6,586 nucleotides of DNA from Pseudomonadota bacterium (GTDB taxonomy: Bacteria; Pseudomonadota; Alphaproteobacteria; UBA2966; CAIVPW01). Each line of letters begins with the position of its first letter. Position 1 is the first letter of the stretch. This document shows positions 1 to 5,977 of this stretch, in pieces. The stretch covers positions 1-6,586 of the forward strand of contig JAQBXG010000094.1 of NCBI GenBank assembly GCA_027625125.1, given 5' to 3'. Below the pieces are notes generated by a model. It did not search any database, had not been told where the DNA came from, and saw nothing but the letters and a program-made list of their open reading frames with translations. The translations under genes and the position numbers were made by a program.

Positions 1-147
1 CGCGAGCGGTGCGATGCGGCCGCGCGCCTGCCGATGGCCGGTGGCGGCGGCAGCCTGAACGTATCGGTGGCGGCGGCGATCGCCTTGTACGAGTTCATCC
101 GGGGGCATGATATGGATGCCCCCGAACCGGCGTTGTCCGGCCGATGA
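1..147 (+). CDS. TrmH/SpoU-family RNA 2'-O-ribose methyltransferase, C-terminal end (partial)
   Basis: The window opens inside a gene; only its last 48 codons and the TGA stop are visible. The visible peptide contains LPMAGGGGSLNVSVAAAIAL followed by YEFIR. This is the characteristic third motif of SPOUT-class (SpoU/TrmH) methyltransferases, in which the P-M-x-G and S-L-N-V-S loop of the trefoil knot binds S-adenosylmethionine and part of the dimer interface. These enzymes methylate a ribose 2'-OH in tRNA or rRNA in the cytoplasm. Which substrate applies (TrmH, RlmB, TrmL or another relative) cannot be told from the C-terminus alone, so no symbol is given. The stop overlaps the next gene's start as ATGA, so it probably sits in one transcript with metG, another RNA-directed enzyme. 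Family assignment is firm; specificity is unknown. Confidence 0.88.
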   Translation, partial: RERCDAAARLPMAGGGGSLNVSVAAAIALYEFIRGHDMDAPEPALSGR

Positions 148-1877
148 AGACTGGAACCCACGCGGTGGCGAAGCGATACCTGATCACGTCGGCGCTGCCG
201 TATATCAATGGCATCAAGCATCTGGGCAATCTGGTTGGCTCGATGTTGCCCGCCGATGTGTTTGCGCGGTATCAGCGCGCCCGCGGCCACGAGGTGCTGT
301 TCATCTGCGCCACCGACGAACACGGCACGCCGGCCGAACTCGCCGCCGCCGAAGCCGGACAGGACGTCGCCGCCTATTGCGCCGAACAACACCGGTTGCA
401 AGCGGAGGTATCCAGCAGGTTCGGGCTGTCGTTCGATCATTTCGGGCGGTCGTCGAGCCGCCGCAACCACGAGCTGACCCAGCATTTCGCCGCCCGGCTG
501 GAGGACGAGGGGCTGATCGAGGAACGGACCGAGCCGCAGATCTATTCCGCCGTCGATGGCCGGTTTCTGCCCGATCGCTATGTCGAAGGCACCTGTCCGA
601 AATGCGGATTCGAGCGCGCCCGCGGCGACCAATGCGACAACTGTGGCTCCACGCTGGACCCGACCGATCTGATCGCGCCGCGCTCGAAGATTTCCGGCTC
701 GACCGATCTGGAAACCCGCGAAACCAACCATCTGTACTTGCTGCAGGATCGCATGCAGGACGGCATCCGCGCCTGGGTCGATGCGGCGGAGGACTGGCCG
801 CCGCTGGCGCGCTCGATCGCCTACAAGTGGCTGGACGAGGGACTGATGCCCAGGGCGATCACCCGTGATCTGGCATGGGGCATTCCGGTCGCGCGGGACG
901 GCAAGGTGCGGCCGGGGTACGAGAGCAAGGTGTTCTATGTCTGGTTCGACGCGCCGATCGAATATATCGGCGCGACCCGCGAATGGGCCGACGCGACCGG
1001 CAGCGATTGGCAGCGTTGGTGGCGCACCGACCAGGGCGCCGACGACGTGACCTATGTGCAGTTCATGGGCAAGGACAACGTGGCGTTCCACACCGTCAGC
1101 TTCCCGGCGACGATGCTGGGATCGCGGGAACCGTGGAAGCTGGTGGACCGCCTGAAGGCATTCAACTGGCTGAACTGGTACGGCGGCAAGTTTTCGACGT
1201 CGGAAAACCGCGGCGTGTTCATGGACCAGGCGCTGGCGCTGCACCCGTCCGACACCTGGCGATGGTATCTGATGTCGAACGCGCCCGAATCCAGCGATGC
1301 CTCGTTTTCGTGGGAGCAGTTCCGGACGACGGTCAACGGTGACCTGGTCAACGTGCTGGGCAATTTCACCAATCGCATCCTGAGCTTTGCCGGAACGCGG
1401 TTCGCCGGCCGCGTCCCCGGCGACGGCGAGGCCGGAGATGACGAGCGACGGCTGGCCGGCGAACTGCGCGCGCATCTGACCGAAATCGAGGCGCACCATG
1501 AGGCGATGGAATTCCGCAAGGCCGCGGCCGCGACCCGCGCCCTGTGGGCGGCTGGGAACGAATACTTGACACGGGCGGCGCCGTGGACCGCGATCAAGAG
1601 CGACCCGGAGCGCGCTGCGGTGGCAGTTCGCGCCGGGCTGAACCTGATCGTGCTGTTCGCCAGGGTCGTGGCGCCGATAATCCCCGACAGTGCCGCGAAG
1701 ATGCTGGCATCGGTCGGCGCCGGGTCCGTGAGCGACACCGGCTGGCCCGACGGCGACGCCGCGGGTTGGCTGGACGCGCTGCCGCGCGGGGCCGCGGTTG
1801 CGAACCCCGGGCCGATGTTTTCCCGCATCGACGACGCGCTGCTGGCGGAATGGGAGACGAACTTCCCCGGCGGGTGA
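144..1877 (+). CDS. metG: Methionyl-tRNA synthetase (zinc-knuckle type, no C-terminal Trbp111 domain)
   Basis: This class I aminoacyl-tRNA synthetase (577 residues) charges tRNA-Met with methionine using ATP, in the cytoplasm. The catalytic Rossmann domain starts at RYLITSALPY (11-20). The HIGH motif appears as HLGN (26-29). A zinc knuckle with two CxxC pairs lies at C151/C154 and C164/C167. The KMSKS loop reads KFSTS (349-353). The helical anticodon-binding domain follows, with a VLGNFTNR helix and a PW pair whose tryptophan (W481) probably corresponds to the anticodon-stacking tryptophan. The protein ends after this domain, without the C-terminal tRNA-binding dimerisation domain of E. coli MetG. 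The ADVFARY and GNFTNR features recall archaeal/eukaryotic-like forms more than the E. coli form. The ATG overlaps the upstream stop as ATGA and has no clear Shine-Dalgarno, suggesting translational coupling. A GTG at 165 (giving 570 residues) is an alternative start. Confidence 0.97.
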   Translation: MKTGTHAVAKRYLITSALPYINGIKHLGNLVGSMLPADVFARYQRARGHEVLFICATDEHGTPAELAAAEAGQDVAAYCAEQHRLQAEVSSRFGLSFDHFGRSSSRRNHELTQHFAARLEDEGLIEERTEPQIYSAVDGRFLPDRYVEGTCPKCGFERARGDQCDNCGSTLDPTDLIAPRSKISGSTDLETRETNHLYLLQDRMQDGIRAWVDAAEDWPPLARSIAYKWLDEGLMPRAITRDLAWGIPVARDGKVRPGYESKVFYVWFDAPIEYIGATREWADATGSDWQRWWRTDQGADDVTYVQFMGKDNVAFHTVSFPATMLGSREPWKLVDRLKAFNWLNWYGGKFSTSENRGVFMDQALALHPSDTWRWYLMSNAPESSDASFSWEQFRTTVNGDLVNVLGNFTNRILSFAGTRFAGRVPGDGEAGDDERRLAGELRAHLTEIEAHHEAMEFRKAAAATRALWAAGNEYLTRAAPWTAIKSDPERAAVAVRAGLNLIVLFARVVAPIIPDSAAKMLASVGAGSVSDTGWPDGDAAGWLDALPRGAAVANPGPMFSRIDDALLAEWETNFPGG

Positions 1878-1896
1878 CAACCCCTTGTTTCCAACA

Positions 1897-1915
1897 GCCG
1901 AGAGCCAATCTCGGC
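1897..1915 (+). terminator. Hairpin downstream of metG, possible terminator
   Basis: A perfect 7-bp inverted repeat, GCCGAGA / TCTCGGC, with a 5-base loop begins 20 bases after the metG stop. No T-run follows, so it is not a canonical intrinsic terminator. It could instead be a 3'-end stabilising stem or a pause site. It is the only clean stem in the 182-base gap before the first pentapeptide gene. Confidence 0.35.
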
Positions 1916-1984
1916 GTCCGGCGGCGCGCCAGGGGCGGTCGATGCGGGGCGCGCGGATTGGTGTGACCTGCTGTCGCTTCCGGT

Positions 1985-2014
1985 CTGGCACCCGCATCAA
2001 CGAGAGCGTACACT
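1985..2014 (+). promoter_or_regulatory. Possible sigma70-like promoter for the first pentapeptide gene
   Basis: CTGGCA (1985-1990) and TACACT (2009-2014) each match 4 of 6 bases of the -35 and -10 consensus. They are separated by 18 bases, and the -10 lies 45 bases before the preferred start codon. The match is weak and made by eye. Comparable elements lie ahead of the other two paralogues, which gives modest support. Confidence 0.3.
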
Positions 2015-2046
2015 TGTCGGAGCCCGAGCAACCGGTACGTGCGCCC

Positions 2047-2051
2047 GGAGG
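2047..2051 (+). promoter_or_regulatory. Ribosome binding site that decides the start of the first pentapeptide gene
   Basis: GGAGG lies 8 bases before GTG 2060. An upstream in-frame GTG at 2039 would place this ribosome site inside the coding region. The choice of 2060 is confirmed by the paralogues: from it the cap histidine falls at residue 13, exactly as in the two downstream proteins. Confidence 0.8.
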
Positions 2052-2059
2052 TGTTCCTC

Positions 2060-3187
2060 GTGACACCGGTCGAACTGGTCGAAGTCCTGCGTCGGCATGA
2101 CCGCTATGTAAGGGGCCGTGCCGGAGGCGCCCGCGCCGATCTGCGCGGCGCCGACCTTTCGGGTTTGCGCTTGCCCGGGATCAATCTCGCCGGAGCGACC
2201 CTGGCCGGCATCAACTTTCGCAGAAGCGACGTTCACGACGCCAACTTTCGCGAGTCAAACCTGTATGGCGCCAATTTCGAGCATGCAAATGCCGCGGCCG
2301 CCAGCTTTGAGCGCGCCGACCTGCGCGGGGCGAAATTCCAGGGGGCGCAACTGACCGGCGCAAAAATGGCGGACGCCGACCTGCGCGCCGGCGGGTCGTT
2401 CGGCGCCACCCAGCCGACCCAGCCTTCGGACCTCCGCAACGCCAACATGAACCAGTCGCGGCTGGATGATGCGCAACTGTCCGGCGCGCAAATGCGCGAT
2501 GCATCCCTTGAGTCCGCATCGCTGCGGAACACCAACCTGCATGGCGCCGATCTGCGCGGCGCAAACATGGCGCACGCGGACCTGGATTCCGCGTTGCTCA
2601 GCGGCGCCGACCTGGGCGGCGCCGATTTGCGCGACATATCCGCCTCCGGCACCCGGTTTCGCGGCGCGCGGATGGCGGGCGCATTGCTGGCCGGTACCGA
2701 CCTGGGCCGCGCCGACATGCAAGACACCGACATCAGCTATGGCGTGCTGGCGTTGCCGCCGGAAGTGCAAATCGCGCTGCGCGAGCATGTGCAGTGGTTC
2801 GATTCCGGCGGCGCGGCCGGGCAGCGCGCCGACCTTCGTTCGGCCGACATGCACGGGCTGGACTTGAGCGCCGTTTTTCTGAGCGGCGCCGACCTGCGCC
2901 GCGCGAACTTTGCCGGCACCGATCTGTCGCGCGGAGAATTCCGTCTGGCCGACTTTCGCGGCGCCGACTTGCGCAACAGCGACATGCGGCGCGCCGACCT
3001 GTCGGGGGCGAACCTGGGGCTGGCGAATCTGCGCGGCGCGAAGTTGCAATACGCGCGGATGGAGGTGGTGCCGATCCTGGATCGGGACGGGCGTCCGACG
3101 GGACTGAACGCACCCACGAACCTGCGGAAAGCCAAGCTGGAGGGTGCGGATTTCGCCGACACCGACCTGTCAAAAACCGAAATGTGA
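2060..3187 (+). CDS. Pentapeptide-repeat protein, paralogue 1 (two-module)
   Basis: This 375-residue protein is built from A(D/N)LxG-type pentapeptides, which in known structures wind into a right-handed quadrilateral beta-helix with four pentapeptides per turn. From the GTG start: a helical cap with H13 and GGARADLRG at about 22-30; about 17 pentapeptides; LRAGG at 108-112; a 10-residue non-repeat loop, SFGATQPTQP, at 113-122; 21 pentapeptides; a second cap, HVQWFDSGG, starting at H243; about 16 more pentapeptides; a VPILDRDGRPTG insert (337-353); and a short repeat tail. There is no signal peptide, membrane segment or cysteine, so it is probably cytoplasmic. It has one pentapeptide fewer than its two neighbours, lost near 2501-2530, and ends two residues shorter. 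Family membership is clear; function is not. Members of the family range from DNA-mimicking gyrase protectors (Qnr, MfpA) to proteins of unknown role, and nothing here points to one of them. Confidence 0.95.
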   Translation: MTPVELVEVLRRHDRYVRGRAGGARADLRGADLSGLRLPGINLAGATLAGINFRRSDVHDANFRESNLYGANFEHANAAAASFERADLRGAKFQGAQLTGAKMADADLRAGGSFGATQPTQPSDLRNANMNQSRLDDAQLSGAQMRDASLESASLRNTNLHGADLRGANMAHADLDSALLSGADLGGADLRDISASGTRFRGARMAGALLAGTDLGRADMQDTDISYGVLALPPEVQIALREHVQWFDSGGAAGQRADLRSADMHGLDLSAVFLSGADLRRANFAGTDLSRGEFRLADFRGADLRNSDMRRADLSGANLGLANLRGAKLQYARMEVVPILDRDGRPTGLNAPTNLRKAKLEGADFADTDLSKTEM

Positions 3188-3218
3188 CGGACAAACAACC
3201 GTAGATGGCCGCAGGACA

Positions 3219-3248
3219 TTGCGGCGCCGCGCCGGTCTGCGATACAAG
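3219..3248 (+). promoter_or_regulatory. Possible promoter between pentapeptide genes 1 and 2
   Basis: TTGCGG (3219-3224) and TACAAG (3243-3248) are spaced 18 bases apart in the 87-base gap before the second paralogue. Only the TTG core of the -35 and part of the -10 match consensus. The -10 lies 26 bases before the ATG. The -35 runs into a perfect 10-base palindrome, GCGGCGCCGC (3221-3230), a sequence also common inside the repeats, so it may carry no meaning. Confidence 0.25.
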
Positions 3249-3261
3249 CGAAGCCGCCTCT

Positions 3262-3269
3262 GGGGGGGG
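3262..3269 (+). promoter_or_regulatory. G8 tract serving as ribosome binding site of pentapeptide gene 2
   Basis: An unbroken run of eight G residues ends 5 bases before ATG 3275. It is the only purine-rich sequence at Shine-Dalgarno distance, so it presumably pairs with the 3' end of 16S rRNA despite lacking an A. Homopolymers of this length can vary in length by replication slippage, which would change the spacing. Confidence 0.5.
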
Positions 3270-3274
3270 TACGC

Positions 3275-4423
3275 ATGGATACGGCAAAGCTCAAAAAGAT
3301 CATACAGGATCATTACTTGTACGTCACCCGCCGGGCGGGAGGCGCACGAGCGGATTTGCGGGGGACCGACCTGTCGGGATTGGGCCTTTCGGGAATCAAC
3401 TTTCGCGGCGCGACGCTGAGCACCTGCAATTTTGGCCGGTGCATTCTCGTGGCGGCGGATTTTTCCGAATCCGACCTGTTCAATGCGAATTTCGAATACG
3501 CCGACGCAACCGAAGCGAACTTCGAAAGCGCCGACCTGCGCGGGGCGCAGTTCCACGGCGCAACGCTGACCCGCGCACGCCTGGCCAAAGCCGATCTTCG
3601 GGCCGGCGGCACGATGACCTATGGCGCCCGGAGCAACGTCGCCGACCTGTCGGGCGCAAACCTCGACGGATCGAACCTGGATGAGGCGAACATGAAGAAT
3701 GCGGCGCTGGATAACGCGTCGATGCGCCAGGCGTCGATGTTGAAGACGTCGCTGCAGGGGGTCAGCATGTCGAACACCAACCTCCGCGGCGCGAACCTGG
3801 CCGGGGCCGATCTGAGTTCGGCGTCGTTGACCAACGCCGATTTCGGCGGCGCCGACATGACCGGCGTCAACGTATCGCAGGCGAATTTTTCCGGCGCGCG
3901 CCTGACCGGTGCGCTTTTGGCCGGTGTCGATCTTTCGACGGCGGACACGCGCGATGCGACGCTGAACAGGGGCGCCGCCAGCCTTGACGAGGATTTGCAG
4001 CGCGCGTTGGCGCAGCACGTGCGGTGGCTGGACAGCGGCGGATCGCTGGGCGAACGCGCCGTGTTTGGCGGGCGGAACCTCAAGGGCATGGATCTGAGCG
4101 GCAGCGACCTGGGCGGCGCAGACCTGCGTAACTGCAATTTGTCCGGTGCGAATCTGTCGAAGTGCAAATTCCGGCTGGCGGATTTTCGCGCAACCGATTT
4201 GCGCAAGGCCGACCTGCGCGATTCCGATCTGTCGGGCGCCAATCTCACCGGCGCCGACCTGCGCGGGGCGAAGGTGATGTTCGCGACGATGGAGCCGGTC
4301 GCCATCGTCGATTCCGCGGGAAAGGAAACCGGACATCGCGCCCGCACCATCCTGCGCGGGGCAAAGCTGGACGGGGCCGATTTCACTCGCACCGAAATGC
4401 ATCAGGCAATTCGGGACGAGTGA
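3275..4423 (+). CDS. Pentapeptide-repeat protein, paralogue 2 (two-module)
   Basis: This 382-residue pentapeptide-repeat protein has the same architecture as its neighbours: cap with H13 and GGARADLRG; about 17 repeats; LRAGG at 108-112; loop TMTYGARSNV at 113-122; 22 repeats; second cap HVRWLDSGG starting at H248; about 16 repeats; insert VAIVDSAGKETG (342-358); and a tail ending in AIRDE. The ATG start follows the G8 tract. It is the most divergent of the three in the caps and first module, but its C-terminal tail (RTILRGAKLDGADF) is closer to paralogue 3 than paralogue 1 is. It alone has four cysteines (C51, C56, C287, C297); C51 and C287 occupy the same position in the two modules. A soluble cytoplasmic beta-helix is expected from the family. 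The function is unknown. Confidence 0.95.
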   Translation: MDTAKLKKIIQDHYLYVTRRAGGARADLRGTDLSGLGLSGINFRGATLSTCNFGRCILVAADFSESDLFNANFEYADATEANFESADLRGAQFHGATLTRARLAKADLRAGGTMTYGARSNVADLSGANLDGSNLDEANMKNAALDNASMRQASMLKTSLQGVSMSNTNLRGANLAGADLSSASLTNADFGGADMTGVNVSQANFSGARLTGALLAGVDLSTADTRDATLNRGAASLDEDLQRALAQHVRWLDSGGSLGERAVFGGRNLKGMDLSGSDLGGADLRNCNLSGANLSKCKFRLADFRATDLRKADLRDSDLSGANLTGADLRGAKVMFATMEPVAIVDSAGKETGHRARTILRGAKLDGADFTRTEMHQAIRDE

Positions 4424-4454
4424 AACGCTCCGCCGGCGCAAGGCAGGCAATCAC

Positions 4455-4483
4455 AGACTTTGCGAGCCGGGTTGCGGTAGACT
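4455..4483 (+). promoter_or_regulatory. Weak promoter-like element and AGACTT direct repeat before pentapeptide gene 3
   Basis: TAGACT (4478-4483) matches 4 of 6 bases of a -10 box and lies 34 bases before the TTG start. No good -35 is seen at 16-18 bases. What sits there is the first copy of AGACTT (4455-4460), repeated at 4479-4484, 24 bases apart. This could be an operator-like direct repeat or chance. It is the best candidate signal in the 94-base gap between paralogues 2 and 3. Confidence 0.2.
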
Positions 4484-4504
4484 TCCGCGTGCGGCAGTTC
4501 GATG

Positions 4505-4510
4505 GTGAGG
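4505..4510 (+). promoter_or_regulatory. Ribosome binding site supporting a TTG start
   Basis: GTGAGG, containing the GAGG core, ends 7 bases before TTG 4518. This supports the rare start codon. The choice also agrees with the paralogues, because it places the cap histidine at residue 13. Confidence 0.7.
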
Positions 4511-4517
4511 CGGCGGT

Positions 4518-5666
4518 TTGAGCGATCCGGGTCTGGTTGAGACGATGCGCCGGCACATGCGATATGTGCGGGGCCAGACGGGCGGGGCGCGTGCGGATCT
4601 GCGCCGGGCGAACCTGTCCGGTTTGCGTCTGCCAAAGATCAACCTGCAGGGCGCCGGCCTGGCGGGGGCGGATTTTCGCAAGAGCATCCTGACCGAGGCC
4701 AACTTTTCCAACGCCGATCTCTACGGCGCGAATTTCGAGGAGGCCGACGCCACAAAGGCCGACTTTGAGCGCGCCGACCTGCGCGGGGCGAAATTCGCCG
4801 GCGCTACGCTGTCGGGCGCGCGTCTGGCGAGCGCCGATCTGCGCGCGGGCGGCGTGATTTCGGTCGGCAATCGCACGGGGGTGTCGGACCTGTCGAATGC
4901 CAGGATGGAGGAATCGAACCTCGACAACGCCAACCTGACCGACGCCCAATTGAAGAACGCCACGTTGCGGAACGCATCGCTGAAGAATGCGATGTTGCAG
5001 CGATCGTCAATGCCGGGCGTGGACCTGCGCGGCGCCAACATGACCGGCGCGGATTTGCGATCGGCGTCGATGACCGGCGCCGATCTGGGCGGCGCCAACC
5101 TTTCGCAGGTTGCCGTCAACCAGACCAAAATGAACGGAGCGCGGCTGGTGGGAACGCTGTTGACCGGCGTCGACGTGGACCGCATCGATTTGCGCGACGC
5201 AAATGTCTGTCTGGGCATACTGAAACTGCCCCTTGAGATTCAGCAGGCGTTGAGCAGTCACGTGCAGTGGTTCGACACCGGCGGCGTCGCCGGCGCCCGC
5301 GCCGACCTGCGCAAGGTCGTGATGGCGGAAATGGACCTGGGGGCGATCTTTCTTTCGGGGGCCGATCTGCGGGAAGCCGATTTGCACGATTCCAATTTCA
5401 CGCGCGGCGAATTCCGACTGGCTGATTTGCGCGGCGCCGACCTGAGCGGCACGGACTTGCGCGACGCTGACCTGTCGGGCGCGAACCTGGATGGTGCGGA
5501 CCTGCGGAGCGCGCGAATCCGGTTCGCAAAGATGGAACCGGTGGAGATTCTGGACCCGGCCGGCAAGCCCACTGGCAATGCCGCCCGCACGATCCTGCGC
5601 GGCGCGCAACTGGACAACACCGAATTTGCGAATACCGACATGTCGGAAGCGATCGTCGACGCCTGA
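4518..5666 (+). CDS. Pentapeptide-repeat protein, paralogue 3 (two-module)
   Basis: This 382-residue protein is the third member of the tandem set. The layout is: cap with H13 and GGARADLRR; 17 pentapeptides; LRAGG at 108-112; loop VISVGNRTGV at 113-122; 22 pentapeptides ending near ANVCL; second cap HVQWFDTGG starting at H248; about 16 pentapeptides including GEFRLADLRG; insert VEILDPAGKPTG (342-358); and four trailing repeats ending in AIVDA. In total about 59 pentapeptides are countable. The N-terminal half is closest to paralogue 1 (RRHxRYVRG, LSGLRLPxINL, SVHVQWFD-like second cap), whereas the tail is closest to paralogue 2. There is no signal peptide or membrane segment. Function cannot be inferred. 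The start is a TTG with a good ribosome site. The next gene is tRNA-Thr, 59 bases downstream. Confidence 0.95.
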   Translation: MSDPGLVETMRRHMRYVRGQTGGARADLRRANLSGLRLPKINLQGAGLAGADFRKSILTEANFSNADLYGANFEEADATKADFERADLRGAKFAGATLSGARLASADLRAGGVISVGNRTGVSDLSNARMEESNLDNANLTDAQLKNATLRNASLKNAMLQRSSMPGVDLRGANMTGADLRSASMTGADLGGANLSQVAVNQTKMNGARLVGTLLTGVDVDRIDLRDANVCLGILKLPLEIQQALSSHVQWFDTGGVAGARADLRKVVMAEMDLGAIFLSGADLREADLHDSNFTRGEFRLADLRGADLSGTDLRDADLSGANLDGADLRSARIRFAKMEPVEILDPAGKPTGNAARTILRGAQLDNTEFANTDMSEAIVDA

Positions 5667-5687
5667 GAACGCGCCCCGTCCCGCGCC

Positions 5688-5717
5688 TTGACGCCCAGGC
5701 GGCATTGGGCGGAGGAT
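5688..5717 (+). promoter_or_regulatory. Possible promoter of tRNA-Thr
   Basis: TTGACG (5688-5693) is a strong -35 match. GAGGAT (5712-5717), 18 bases further on, is a poor -10 but is placed so that transcription would begin just before the tRNA's first base at 5726. A small inverted repeat, CGCCCA / TGGGCG (5692-5697 and 5706-5711), overlaps this element. Confidence 0.35.
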
Positions 5718-5725
5718 GCTCGCGC

Positions 5726-5801
<76 letters not shown>

Positions 5802-5827
5802 ATCCTCGCGCATCCTGATCTTGCCTG

Positions 5828-5850
5828 GCACCCGCGCCCGACACGGGTGC
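5828..5850 (+). terminator. Hairpin after tRNA-Thr, possible terminator
   Basis: A 7-bp inverted repeat, GCACCCG / CGGGTGC, with a 9-base loop begins 27 bases after the tRNA. There is no T-run, so termination by this stem is uncertain. Its position just after a tRNA fits a transcript end or a processing element. Confidence 0.35.
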
Positions 5851-5964
5851 GACATCGTGGCGCACGCGCATCCAGCGGGATCGTTCCCACGTCAACAAAT
5901 GGAGGATTTGCCGGTCCCGGCGCGAGCCGCGGCGGGTGGCGCTTCCGTTGCACGAATGGAAACC

Positions 5965-5971
5965 AGAGGGG
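5965..5971 (+). promoter_or_regulatory. Ribosome binding site fixing the start of the exported protein
   Basis: AGAGGGG ends 6 bases before ATG 5978. An in-frame GTG at 5936 would add 14 residues ahead of the signal peptide and has no comparable site, so 5978 is preferred. Confidence 0.75.
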
Positions 5972-5977
5972 AACAAC

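Noticed and set aside
1052..1894. Minus-strand open frame of 280 codons over metG
   Set aside because: It lies entirely antisense to a convincing synthetase, is rich in Ser, Ala, Arg and Pro as expected of a shadow frame in high-GC DNA, and has no recognisable motif.
2039..2059. Upstream in-frame GTG start for paralogue 1
   Set aside because: It would put the GGAGG ribosome site inside the gene and shift the cap histidine from residue 13 to residue 20, breaking agreement with both paralogues.
3170..4450. Long open frame of 426 codons on the minus strand, antisense to paralogue 2, with its own Q-(V/I)-G-A-like periodicity
   Set aside because: The periodicity is the reverse complement of the pentapeptide codons (GGCGCCGAC and the like), and stop codons are rare antisense to such GC-rich repeats. 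There is no ribosome site or independent coding signal. Similar antisense frames lie over the other two paralogues for the same reason.
2060..5666. Assigning the pentapeptide proteins as Qnr/MfpA quinolone-resistance factors
   Set aside because: They are much longer (375-382 residues versus about 190-220), have an internal second cap, and lack a recognisable Qnr loop sequence. The shared repeat is not evidence of shared function.
5684..5711. Overlapping inverted repeats (CGCCT/AGGCG and CGCCCA/TGGGCG) as a terminator for paralogue 3
   Set aside because: Stems are only 5-6 bp with 8-base loops, no T-run follows, and they overlap the best -35 candidate for the tRNA. Not enough to call a terminator.
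5825..5835. The 11-mer CTGGCACCCGC shared with 1985-1995 upstream of paralogue 1, as a common regulatory site
   Set aside because: In a 6.6 kb GC-rich window several shared 11-mers are expected by chance, and the flanks do not match.
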